DNA from: Chloroflexia bacterium
GTDB taxonomy: Bacteria; Chloroflexota; Chloroflexia; QHBQ01; JADMIH01
Direction of reading: 5' to 3'
Assembly (NCBI GenBank): GCA_025927935.1
Contig: JAICKM010000048.1
Span: 1 to 17,651, forward strand
Length of the DNA stretch: 17,651 nt
Shown: piece by piece, positions 5,951 through 14,151 of the stretch
Position numbering within the stretch: position 1 is the stretch's first letter
How the letters are laid out: every line of letters starts with the position of its first letter
The notes under the pieces: generated by a model
Databases searched by the model: none
What the model was told of the DNA's origin: nothing
What the model saw: the letters and a program-made list of their open reading frames with translations, nothing else
Program-made: the position numbers and the translations under genes

Positions 5951-7591
5951 CTAGCCCTCCGCCGGACGTTCCATGCGGAACCAGTAGAAGCCGTAGGGCG
6001 CGAGCGTCAGGAAGTAGGGTAGGTCGCCCACCGGCGGGAAGCGCGTGTCGCCCAGGAGTTCGACGGGTGTGGCGCCGCGATACTCTGATATGTCCAGTTC
6101 GACCGGCTGCGCCGAGCGCGACAGGTTGCAGACGATCAGAATATCCTGTCCCTGATAGCAGCGGACGAAAGCCAGGATACGGGCGTTGTCCGGATTCAGG
6201 AACCGGGTGTCGCCACGGCCAAAGGCCGGGTATTGCTTGCGCACGGCGATCATGCGCTTCATCCAGCGCAACAGACTGTATTGCGTGCGCTGCTGGGCCT
6301 CGACGTTCACCGCCTGGTAGCCGTAGAGCGGGTCGCTGATCACCGGGCTGTAGAGCCGGGCGGCATCGGCCCGCGAGAAGCCGGCGTTGCGATCCCCCGT
6401 CCACTGCATGGGCGTGCGCACGCCATCGCGGTCGCCCAGGTAGATATTGTCGCCCATGCCGATCTCGTCGCCGTAATAGATGATCGGTGTGCCCGGCAAG
6501 CTAAAGAGCAGGCTGTTGAGCAGTTGGACCTGTTCGCGGCTGTCGTCGAGCAAGGGACTCAGGCGGCGGCGAATGCCCAGGTTCAGGCGCATGCGCGGGT
6601 CGGTGGCATACTCGGTGTACATATAGTCGCGGTCTTCGTCCGTGACCATCTCCAGCGTTAATTCGTCATGGTTGCGCAGGAAGATACCCCACTGGCAATT
6701 CTCCGGGATGCTGGGCAACTGGTCGATGATATCGACGATCGGGCGGCGGTCGGCCCGCCGCAACCCCATGAAGAGCCGCGGCATCAGAGGGAAGTTGAAG
6801 CACATCTGGAACTCGTCGCCGTCGCCGAAGTAGGGGCGGACATCCGCGGGCCACTGGTTGGCTTCGGCCAGCAGTACCTTGTCCTTGTAGTGATCGTCGA
6901 TATACTTGCGCACTTCCTTCGCATAGGCGTGTGTTTCCGGCAGGTTTTCGCCGTTGGTGCCTTCGCGCTCAAACAGGTAGGGCACGGCATCGCAGCGGAA
7001 GCCGTCTAACCCCTTGTCGAGCCAGAAGCTGAGCACCTTGAGCATCTCCGCCCGTACTTCCGGGTTATCATAGTTCAGGTCGGGTTGGTGGCTGAAGAAG
7101 CGGTGCCAGAAGTATTGCTTGGCTTCCGGGTCCCAGGTCCAGTTAGAGCGCTCCGTGTCGATGAAAATGATGCGCACATCTTCGTACTTCTTATCCGTAT
7201 CACTCCAGACATAATAATCGCGTTTGGGCGAATCGGGCGAGAGCCGCGCCTCCTGGAACCAGGCGTTCTGATCGGACGTGTGGTTGAGCACCAGGTCGGC
7301 CAGCACGCGGATGCCCCGCATGTGCGCCTCGCCCAGGAACGCCTCGAAGTCGGCCACCGTGCCGTAGTTGGGATGGATGGTGTAGTAGTCGGCGATGTCA
7401 TAGCCGTCATCGCGCAACGGAGACTGGTAGAAGGGCAACAGCCAGATGCAATTGATGCCCAGGTCTTGCAGGTAATCCAACTTCTCGGTCAGCCCGCGGA
7501 AGTCCCCAACTCCGTTGCCGTCGCTGTCATAAAACGCCTTCACGTGCAGTTCATAGATGATGGCATCTTTGTACCAATCGTTGTCGCTCAT
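5951..7591 (-). CDS. treS: Trehalose synthase (maltose alpha-D-glucosyltransferase)
   Basis: GH13 enzyme that interconverts trehalose and maltose in the cytoplasm. 546 residues, the size of unfused TreS. The N-terminus WYKDAIIYELHVKAFYDSDG (6-25) is the family hallmark; LADLVLNHTSDQN (97-109) holds the conserved Asn-His. Catalytic residues visible are the nucleophile Asp201 in GFRCDAVPYL, acid/base Glu243 in LLAEANQ, and transition-state stabiliser Asp309 in RNHDEL. The C-terminal beta domain ends LAPYGFYWFRME (about 530-541). There is no fused maltokinase domain, which is encoded separately across the divergent gap. An AGGAG upstream of ATG 7591 is 14 nt away, so the translation signal is weak. 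With GlgE and Mak it feeds the trehalose-to-glucan route. Terminated by the hairpin at 5891-5929. Confidence 0.96.
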   Translation of the reverse strand: MSDNDWYKDAIIYELHVKAFYDSDGNGVGDFRGLTEKLDYLQDLGINCIWLLPFYQSPLRDDGYDIADYYTIHPNYGTVADFEAFLGEAHMRGIRVLADLVLNHTSDQNAWFQEARLSPDSPKRDYYVWSDTDKKYEDVRIIFIDTERSNWTWDPEAKQYFWHRFFSHQPDLNYDNPEVRAEMLKVLSFWLDKGLDGFRCDAVPYLFEREGTNGENLPETHAYAKEVRKYIDDHYKDKVLLAEANQWPADVRPYFGDGDEFQMCFNFPLMPRLFMGLRRADRRPIVDIIDQLPSIPENCQWGIFLRNHDELTLEMVTDEDRDYMYTEYATDPRMRLNLGIRRRLSPLLDDSREQVQLLNSLLFSLPGTPIIYYGDEIGMGDNIYLGDRDGVRTPMQWTGDRNAGFSRADAARLYSPVISDPLYGYQAVNVEAQQRTQYSLLRWMKRMIAVRKQYPAFGRGDTRFLNPDNARILAFVRCYQGQDILIVCNLSRSAQPVELDISEYRGATPVELLGDTRFPPVGDLPYFLTLAPYGFYWFRMERPAEG

Positions 7592-7811
7592 GGGTCGTTG
7601 TCACACTCCTGGTTTTGGTGTGGGTTCGGATCTTTGGGATGCAAAACGAGTTGGCGCTCTTATGAGCGACGTTGCACCGCAAGTAATGTACCACCGGATA
7701 GCCGATTCCCCGGCGCGAATCCGGGCGCCTGCCGGAGCCAGGGCACGGATCTGGCTAACCCTGACGGCACAGGATTCCATGATTCACAATCCCATGATGA
7801 GGTAGGAGACG
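7592..7811. promoter_or_regulatory. Divergent treS / glgE intergenic region
   Basis: The 220 nt between the two divergent genes must hold both promoters, but I see no convincing -35/-10 pair on either strand. The only clear structure is a short inverted repeat CGCTC-TTAT-GAGCG at 7655-7668, a possible operator or chance. The glgE side ends with GAGGTAGGAG just before its ATG. Confidence 0.35.
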
Positions 7812-9797
7812 ATGGAGATCACAAAGGATCCGCGCCGGGTGGTCGTCGAAGGAGTGGACCCCGAGATCGACGGCGGGCGCTTCCCGATTAAGCGCGTGGT
7901 GGGCGAGCGGGTGGTTGTCGAGGCGGATGTCTTCACCGACGGGCATGAGGCGGTCTCGTGCGCGGTGTTGTATCGCAAGGAGGGCGCCCCGACCTGGAAC
8001 GAGGCGCCCATGACCGAGCTGACCAACGACCGCTGGCGGGCCGAGTTCCAGGTCGCCGAAATGGGGCACTACCAATACACAGTCCAGGGCTGGCTCGATC
8101 ACTTCAAGCATTGGTCGCGCGACTTGAGCAAGCGCATCGCCGCGGGGCAGGATGTGTCGATTGACCTGCTAATCGGTGCGCAATATGTAGAAGAGGCGCT
8201 GCCGCGGGCAAGTGGGGCGGATCAGAAGAAGTTGCGCGCCTACCTCGACACCTTGCGTGCCGGCGGCGACACGGCCACCGGCGCCGCCTTCGCCGCTGAA
8301 CTGACCGATCTCATGTACCGCTACACCGACCGCAGCACGGCCACTACTTATGAACCCGCGTTGGGGATCGTGGTCGATCGTGTGCGCTCCCGGTTCAGCA
8401 CCTGGTATGAGTTCTTCCCCCGCTCCTGCTGGACGAAGAACTGCACGCAGAACACTTTGAAAGAGGCCGAAGCCCAACTGGCCTACATCTCCTCGATGGG
8501 TTTCGACATCGTCTATCTCCCGCCGGTTCACCCTATCGGCATCACCAAGCGCAAGGGCAAAAACAACAACGTGGTGGCCGCGCCGGGCGATGTGGGCAGC
8601 CCCTGGGCCATCGGCAACGAGGCGGGCGGGCATAAGGCGATCAATCCCGAACTGGGCACGCTGGACGATTTCCGCCACTTTGTGGCGAGAGCGCGTGAGC
8701 TGCATATGGAAATCGCCATGGATGTCGCCTTCCAGGTCTCGCCCGACCATCCATATGTGCGTGAGCACCCGGAGTGGTTCCGGTGGCGGCCCGACAACAC
8801 CGTCCAATACGCCGAGAACCCGCCCAAGAAGTACGAGGATATCTATCCCTTCAACTTCGAGTCCGAGAACTGGCGCGAACTCTGGGACGAACTGAAGAGC
8901 GTGTTCGACTTCTGGATCGGTTATGGCGTGAAGGTGTTCCGCGTGGACAACCCGCACACCAAATCGCTGCGCTTCTGGGAGTGGGCGATCAGCAGCATCA
9001 AGCAGGAGCATCCCGACGTTATCTTCCTGGCCGAAGCCTTCACCCGGCCTAAGGTGATGTATTACCTGGCGAAAATCGGCTTCACGCAGTCATACACCTA
9101 CTTCACTTGGCGCAACACGCGCTGGGAGTTGACCGAGTATTTTACCGAGTTAGCCCAGACCAGGGTAGCGCAGTTCTTCCGCCCCAACGTCTGGCCCAAC
9201 ACGCCGGACATCTTGCCCGAACATCTGCAACAGGGCGGGCGGCCCGCGTTCATGTCGCGCATTGTGCTGGCTGCCACCCTCGCCGCCAGCTATGGTATGT
9301 ATGGCCCCGCCTTCGAGTTAGGTGTGAACCAGCCCATCGCCCATGGCAAAGAGGAATACCTCAACTCCGAGAAATATGAGATCAAGCACTGGAATGTGGA
9401 TAACCCGCTGAGTCTGCGCCTGCTGATTACCCGGCTCAACCAGATCCGCTGCAACAATCCCGCGCTGCAAAGCAACGAGGGCCTGCGCTTCGTCAACACG
9501 ACCAACGACCAGCTCATCGCCTACTACAAGGCGACGCCCGATATGGACAACATCATCCTGACGGTGGTGAACCTGGACCCGACCAGCACGCAGGCGGGTA
9601 TGATCGATGTGCCGGTCGAAGAATTGGGCATCGACCCGCACCGTTCGTATGAAGTCACGGATCTGCTTACCGATAGCCGCTTCCTGTGGTCGGGGTGGCA
9701 GAACTATGTGGAACTCAACCCACAGATACTGCCCGCGCACGTCTTGAGCTTGCGCCGGCGGATGAACACCGAGCAGAACTTCGATCCTTTTGTGTAA
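7812..9797 (+). CDS. glgE: Alpha-1,4-glucan:maltose-1-phosphate maltosyltransferase
   Basis: GH13_3 enzyme that adds maltosyl units from alpha-maltose-1-phosphate to the non-reducing end of alpha-1,4-glucan. 661 residues. The first 180 or so form the GlgE-specific N-terminal region; then RFSTWYEFFPRS (193-204), DIVYLPPVHPIGITKRKGKN with the glycine-rich loop, and EIAMDVAFQVSPDHPYVREH. The catalytic nucleophile is Asp379 in VFRVDNPHTK and the acid is Glu408 in FLAEAFTRP; the 29-residue spacing equals that of Streptomyces GlgE (394/423). The GMYGPAFELGVN segment and a C-terminal beta domain follow. ATG 7812 follows GAGGTAGGAGACG. It is divergent from treS and lies 19 nt before mak, forming an operon with it. 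No glgB accompanies it here. Confidence 0.96.
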   Translation: MEITKDPRRVVVEGVDPEIDGGRFPIKRVVGERVVVEADVFTDGHEAVSCAVLYRKEGAPTWNEAPMTELTNDRWRAEFQVAEMGHYQYTVQGWLDHFKHWSRDLSKRIAAGQDVSIDLLIGAQYVEEALPRASGADQKKLRAYLDTLRAGGDTATGAAFAAELTDLMYRYTDRSTATTYEPALGIVVDRVRSRFSTWYEFFPRSCWTKNCTQNTLKEAEAQLAYISSMGFDIVYLPPVHPIGITKRKGKNNNVVAAPGDVGSPWAIGNEAGGHKAINPELGTLDDFRHFVARARELHMEIAMDVAFQVSPDHPYVREHPEWFRWRPDNTVQYAENPPKKYEDIYPFNFESENWRELWDELKSVFDFWIGYGVKVFRVDNPHTKSLRFWEWAISSIKQEHPDVIFLAEAFTRPKVMYYLAKIGFTQSYTYFTWRNTRWELTEYFTELAQTRVAQFFRPNVWPNTPDILPEHLQQGGRPAFMSRIVLAATLAASYGMYGPAFELGVNQPIAHGKEEYLNSEKYEIKHWNVDNPLSLRLLITRLNQIRCNNPALQSNEGLRFVNTTNDQLIAYYKATPDMDNIILTVVNLDPTSTQAGMIDVPVEELGIDPHRSYEVTDLLTDSRFLWSGWQNYVELNPQILPAHVLSLRRRMNTEQNFDPFV

Positions 9798-9816
9798 TGA
9801 GAGGCGCGGTGAACCA

Positions 9817-11463
9817 ATGGACCAGCAAACCGGATCGCCCATGGACGCGGACCAGGCCGGAATCTTCGCCGGCCAAAACAAGATGACCCTGGAGGCCCTC
9901 TTGCCCGATTATCTGCGCGGGCAGCGCTGGTTCAGCGCCAAGGCGCGCGATATCGCCCGCGTGCGCATTGTTGGGGAGATTCCTTTCTCGACGGGCGCCG
10001 CCGGGCCGCCGCAGGCGCATGTGACTTTCATCGAGGTCGAGTATGCCCAGGGCGAACCGCAGACCTTTGTCCTGCCGCTGGCTTTCGTATCCGGCGAGGC
10101 TGCGGCCCGGCTCCAGCAGCGGACGCCGCAGGCGACCCTTGCGCCCACGGTTGGGGCCGCCGGCGAGGCCGGCGTGCTTTATGATGCTACCTGGGACGAA
10201 AGCTTTCAGCGAGCGTTGCTCGACGCGATCAAAGAGGGCCGGCACTTCGGAGACGCCCGCCTGGCGATCCACGCCTCGGCCACGCCCGTCTTCGACCAGG
10301 TCGCGGCTGCCGGCGAGGCGCCGCTGACGCCCCGCCTCGTCGGCGCCGAGCAAAGCAACACCTCGATCATCTACGGGCAGCAGTTGATCCTGAAGCTCTT
10401 CCGGCGGCTGGAGCAGGGCATCAGCCCCGATCTAGAGATCGGCCGCTTCCTGACCGAGCGCGGCTTCCCGCATACCCCGCCGCTGGCTGGTGCCTTGGAG
10501 CGGGTGGAACCGCAACGGGAACCGCAAACTTTGGCGATCTTACAAGGCTTCGTGCCCAATCGGGGCGACACCTGGAGCTACACATTGGAGGAACTAGAGG
10601 GCTTCTACGACCGGGCGCAGACCCGGCCCGTCGCGCCCGAAATGCCGGTCGGCAAGCAACTGCTGGACCAGACCGGCCAGGAGATTCCCCTGCCGATGCG
10701 CGAGGTGCTTGGTCCCTATCTGGATTCGGCCCGGCTGCTGGGCCGGAGCACCGCCGAGATGCACCTGGCGCTGGCTTCCGGCGCGCAGGACCCGGCTTTT
10801 GCGCCCGTGCCGTTCGCCGCCGCCGATCAGCGCGCCCTGTATGATGCCATCCAACGGCTGGCCGCCGATGCTTTCCAGTTGCTGCGCGGGCGGCTGCCGG
10901 CGCTGCCCGATACCACCCGTAGCGCCGCCGAGGCGGTGATTGCGCTTGAAGCCGCGCTGCCGGAGCACTTTCAGCCGCTGCTCGACCGCGAGATTCACAC
11001 CTTGCGCACGCGGGTCCACGGCGATTACCACCTGGGCCAGGTGCTCTATACGGGCCGGGACTTCGTCATCATCGACTTTGAGGGCGAGCCGCTCCGTTCG
11101 CTAGAGGAGCGGCGGCAAAAGCAATCCCCGCTCAAAGACGTGGCCGGCATGTTGCGCTCCTTCCACTACGCCGCCTACGCCGCCCTGTTCAACCGGCCCG
11201 GCAATGACGACCTTGCGGGCGCGACGGTGATGGAGCAATGGGCCGATGCCTGGCACCAGTGGATCAGCGCGGCCTTCCTGGCCGACTATCTGCGCGTGGC
11301 CGAGCAGGGCAACTTCCTGCCCAATTCCCGCGATAATCTCCAGGTGCTGCTCGACGCCTATCTGCTGGAAAAGGCGATCTACGAGCTGATCTACGAACTG
11401 AACAACCGACCGGACTGGCTGCGTATCCCGCTTCAGGGCGTCCGCCAACTGACGAGCGTGTAA
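9817..11463 (+). CDS. mak: Maltokinase
   Basis: ATP-dependent kinase that makes maltose-1-phosphate for GlgE; aminoglycoside-phosphotransferase-like fold. 548 residues from ATG 9817. The N-terminal cap (LPDYLRGQRWFSAKARD, about 29-45) is the Mak/Pep2 hallmark. The kinase core shows NTSIIYGQQLILKLFRRLE (nucleotide-binding Lys), the catalytic loop HGDYHLGQ with Asp403, and IDFEGEP with metal-binding Asp420, then RSLEERRQKQSPLKDVAGMLRSF. The ATG at 9817 is preferred over an in-frame TTG at 9790 that overlaps the end of glgE; a GGTGA lies 4 nt before it. It lies 19 nt after glgE and ends 17 nt before a strong terminator. Somewhat longer than actinobacterial Mak (about 450) because of an insert rich in Pro/Gly near residues 265-330. 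Confidence 0.93.
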   Translation: MDQQTGSPMDADQAGIFAGQNKMTLEALLPDYLRGQRWFSAKARDIARVRIVGEIPFSTGAAGPPQAHVTFIEVEYAQGEPQTFVLPLAFVSGEAAARLQQRTPQATLAPTVGAAGEAGVLYDATWDESFQRALLDAIKEGRHFGDARLAIHASATPVFDQVAAAGEAPLTPRLVGAEQSNTSIIYGQQLILKLFRRLEQGISPDLEIGRFLTERGFPHTPPLAGALERVEPQREPQTLAILQGFVPNRGDTWSYTLEELEGFYDRAQTRPVAPEMPVGKQLLDQTGQEIPLPMREVLGPYLDSARLLGRSTAEMHLALASGAQDPAFAPVPFAAADQRALYDAIQRLAADAFQLLRGRLPALPDTTRSAAEAVIALEAALPEHFQPLLDREIHTLRTRVHGDYHLGQVLYTGRDFVIIDFEGEPLRSLEERRQKQSPLKDVAGMLRSFHYAAYAALFNRPGNDDLAGATVMEQWADAWHQWISAAFLADYLRVAEQGNFLPNSRDNLQVLLDAYLLEKAIYELIYELNNRPDWLRIPLQGVRQLTSV

Positions 11464-11479
11464 TGCCCGCACGCTCAAC

Positions 11480-11520
11480 ACAGCGGCCAGATCTCACCAC
11501 CGAGATCTGGCCGCTGTTTG
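11480..11520 (+). terminator. Intrinsic terminator of glgE-mak
   Basis: A perfect 15-bp stem, CAGCGGCCAGATCTC (11481-11495) / GAGATCTGGCCGCTG (11502-11516), 6-nt loop ACCACC, then TTTGTAT. It starts 17 nt past the mak stop codon. Confidence 0.9.
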
Positions 11521-11576
11521 TATCATTTCACAGCTCGATTGTCATGGTGAGCGGCCACCGGGCTTGGAGCCCGCTG

Positions 11577-11598
11577 CAGGGGCCGGTTTCAAACCGGC
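11577..11598. repeat. GC-rich palindromic dispersed repeat, copy 3
   Basis: CAGGGGCCGGTTTCAAACCGGC carries a perfect GCCGGTTT-C-AAACCGGC palindrome. It matches the minus-strand reading of the copies at 3261 and 3312, so it is inverted relative to them. It lies between convergent mak and the chemoreceptor gene. Confidence 0.75.
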
Positions 11599-11628
11599 GC
11601 GTGTCCGTGACCTACCCCTTGCGGCGAT

Positions 11629-13779
11629 TTAGTGAACGCCGGCAACCTGGGGCGAGCCGGCCGGGGGGTAGTCGTCGCTTGCTCCTGCGCCGACCGGATG
11701 GGCCGTGACCGGATGGGCCTGGTCGAGCACGTTGGCGAGTTCCAGAAGTTCCTGGGCCTGGACCGAGACGTGCCGGCTGGCGATAGTCACCTGTTGCATG
11801 GCGCTGGCTAACTGGTTGGAACTGAGGTGAATTTCACTGCTTTGGTTGCGCTGGTCGGTGCTGCGCTCGTGGATGGTCTGCGCGGTTTCGGCGAGCCGGT
11901 CGCTCGACTGCAAGAGCATCTGCATCATGTTGCTGAGCACGCTCATTTGCTGCGCCCCGCTATCGGCGGCGAGGCGAGCCTGGTGCGTGGCCGAGGCCGT
12001 CTGGTCGGTTTGCGACTTCATCCGCTCCAGGGCCTCTTCAATGCTGCCGGCAGCTCGCGAGGCCACTTCGGCCAGGTTGCGCACTTCGCCGGCGATGATG
12101 CTGAACCGCCGCCCATACTCCCCGGCCCCGGCGGCCTCAATCGACGCATTCAGACTCAGCAGATGGGTATTATCCGCGACCTCATTGGCCTCGCCCACCA
12201 GGGCGCCGGCCGCTTTGGTGTCTTCGGCCAGGCTGCGCGCGCCGTGCTCCAGCGCCTGCGCCGTCTGCTGGAGTTCCGAGAGCGCCGTCTGCGTCATGAA
12301 TAGGGCCGACTCGCCCGCCTCATGCTGGCTCTTGAGTTCCGTGGCCTGCTGCGCCACCTGCTGGGCGTGGGCGGCGATACTGAGCGCCGCCTCGTCGAGG
12401 CTGCGGAAAGCGTCGAGCATCTGGCTCAACCCGGCGCTGGTCGTATTCGTGATCAGTTCTTGCTCGGCGGCGGCGCTGGAGAGCTTGGCCGCGGCATCGC
12501 GCAACCCAGCGACAATGGCCTGCTGCCGGGCGTAGGTCTGCTCCTTTTCCTCGCTGAACTGGGTCAGCTTGTCCAGCATTCGCCCGAAGCGCTGCCCCAG
12601 CCGGCCGATCTCGTTGTGGCTGCGCGGCAGGCGCTGCCGGCCGCGCACGGCCACTTCGTTAGCCAGGCCGTGGCGCTCGACATCGGCGATGATCAGATCG
12701 AGTCGTTGCAGCGGCTTCGTGACCACGATACGCACCCCGATCACGGCCAGCAGCACGATGATCAGGGCCGTCGCACCGGTACCCAGGCTCAAAAGCCGTA
12801 ACTCTTCGTCCACGGCCGCATACGCGATGTTGCTGGGGACGATCTGCAACACGCGCCAGTTGCGCCGGTTGAGCGTGCGAATGCTGACCGGCTCATCCAG
12901 GGCGTAGCCCTCGGCCACTTGCAGCGGCGCGTAGCCAACGAGGTTGCCATCCACGGCCCGCGTATTCCACTCGACCGGTTGGATGACCGGCTGCCAGCTT
13001 GCCGGTAGCTGGGGCGTGGGCCAGGCCGGCGTCGCGTAGAGCACTACCCCGTCCCCGTTGATCAGCATCGCCGTGCTGCCGGGACTCGCATTCAGATCGT
13101 GACCGAGAATCGGGCTTACGGTATCGGGAAATCGCAACCCCACGACGAGCAGGCCGGCCGGTTTGTCGTCCACATCCAGCACGGGCGCCGTCAGGAACAA
13201 CAGGCTGCCGAAACCGGGCATGTCGGTGGGCGCGGAAATCGAGTAGGCATCGCGGCCCAGGCGAGCCATGTCCGGCCACCAGGGCTGGCGGGCGACATTC
13301 CAGTAGGGCCAGGCCGGGGTGGTGACGCCTTCCAGCCGCCCCTGCGTATCGGCCAGCAACACGACCGCCCGGTTGGGAAACTGCTCACGAAAGTCCTTGA
13401 GCAACCGGCCGGCCGCGTTGTCGATATACGACAGGCGCACCCCGTCGCCGGGGGCGGCTTGCTCATAGGCTTGCTGGAGGGCGGCGTCGCTCTCGGCGTG
13501 GACAGGGGTGGTCAAGGCGCGCATGGCGGGCGCCCTGGTCAGCGTGGTGGCCCGCTCCAATTCGCGCAGCAGGACGTTAGATAGTTCGGATTCCATGCTG
13601 CTCACCCGGCTCGTATAATCGCGGCCGATCCGCTCTTGCACCGTCGTTGAGACATGCTGGTAATTGAACCAGCCCACGATCACCAGCACCGGCAAGATGC
13701 TAAACAGGAATAAGAGGGCAGCCTGCCAGGTCAGCGCGCCGCCGATGCGTAGTCCTTTCCACCCTTGTGGTACCTTCAC
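11629..13779 (-). CDS. Methyl-accepting chemotaxis protein, Cache-type sensor
   Basis: Membrane-bound receptor: 716 residues from GTG 13779. Transmembrane helix 1 is about residues 20-38 (AALLFLFSILPVLVIVGWF) and helix 2 about 331-353. Between them lies an extracytoplasmic region of about 290 residues with dCache-like features (YIDNAAGRLLKDF, ISAPTDMPGFGSLLFLTAPV). A HAMP segment starting TKPLQRLD (about 354) leads to coiled coil and the MCP signalling tip (LLSLNASIEAAGAGEYGRR, 541-559). No C-terminal CheR-binding pentapeptide is seen. GTG 13779 is chosen because GGGGGAAG precedes it and TM1 then sits at the usual distance; GTG 13794 is a close alternative, and a longer in-frame ATG (13977) would add an Arg/Cys-rich stretch unlike a real N-terminus. 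The tip has unusual substitutions (see findings). No che genes are nearby. Confidence 0.9.
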   Translation of the reverse strand: MKVPQGWKGLRIGGALTWQAALLFLFSILPVLVIVGWFNYQHVSTTVQERIGRDYTSRVSSMESELSNVLLRELERATTLTRAPAMRALTTPVHAESDAALQQAYEQAAPGDGVRLSYIDNAAGRLLKDFREQFPNRAVVLLADTQGRLEGVTTPAWPYWNVARQPWWPDMARLGRDAYSISAPTDMPGFGSLLFLTAPVLDVDDKPAGLLVVGLRFPDTVSPILGHDLNASPGSTAMLINGDGVVLYATPAWPTPQLPASWQPVIQPVEWNTRAVDGNLVGYAPLQVAEGYALDEPVSIRTLNRRNWRVLQIVPSNIAYAAVDEELRLLSLGTGATALIIVLLAVIGVRIVVTKPLQRLDLIIADVERHGLANEVAVRGRQRLPRSHNEIGRLGQRFGRMLDKLTQFSEEKEQTYARQQAIVAGLRDAAAKLSSAAAEQELITNTTSAGLSQMLDAFRSLDEAALSIAAHAQQVAQQATELKSQHEAGESALFMTQTALSELQQTAQALEHGARSLAEDTKAAGALVGEANEVADNTHLLSLNASIEAAGAGEYGRRFSIIAGEVRNLAEVASRAAGSIEEALERMKSQTDQTASATHQARLAADSGAQQMSVLSNMMQMLLQSSDRLAETAQTIHERSTDQRNQSSEIHLSSNQLASAMQQVTIASRHVSVQAQELLELANVLDQAHPVTAHPVGAGASDDYPPAGSPQVAGVH

Positions 13780-14151
13780 CGAAGCTTCCCCCACTAAATT
13801 GCAGTATTCCCGCCGGCCCGCTTCTCGTCCTCGGTGGGTGCCGTTCTGGGGCCGGCACGCCCCGTCCCAGAGACACCTGGTCCGACTAGGCAACTTCTTT
13901 GCACAGTGCAAGCGGTGGCGGCAATCCGTAGCTACGGCACGGGTCCGTCGGCGGGCGGGGTATAAGGGACCGGCCATGAGCGGCCCCTGGCCTGGTAACT
14001 ACCCGCAATGAGGTCGAGATCCCAGCGATCCACAAGCAGTATAGGGGAATGGTTCGATCCGATACAATGCCCTATCAGTCCTATTCCGTAGGGACTTTAG
14101 TCTACCGTAACGCGTAGCGCCCGCCGGCCGGTTCGGAGGCGAAGCGCCGGC
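13780..14151. other. 372-nt intergenic region upstream of the chemoreceptor gene
   Basis: No gene is supported here. It holds a candidate minus-strand promoter (14038-14067) and a short inverted repeat TTGCAC-A-GTGCAA at 13899-13911 that could be an operator. If the promoter is right, the chemoreceptor mRNA has a leader of about 250 nt. The end near 14140-14160 has a GCCGG/CCGGC hairpin overlapping the methyltransferase stop codon, without a T-run, so termination there is doubtful. Confidence 0.5.
14038..14067 (-). promoter_or_regulatory. Candidate promoter upstream of the chemoreceptor gene
   Basis: Minus-strand TTGTAT (14067-14062), 18-nt spacer, TATACT (14043-14038). Reasonable match, but about 260 nt from the chosen start codon. 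Confidence 0.5.

Noticed and set aside
938..7622. A shared 12-mer CTGGTTTTGGTG in the his leader (945-956) and upstream of treS (7612-7623 area) as a common regulatory site
   Set aside because: A 12-base match is expected several times by chance in a window of this size, and the contexts differ.
13780..13977. N-terminal extension of the chemoreceptor from ATG 13977 (66 residues)
   Set aside because: The added stretch is Arg/Cys-rich and unlike a receptor N-terminus; GTG 13779 has a purine-rich ribosome binding site and puts TM1 near residue 20.
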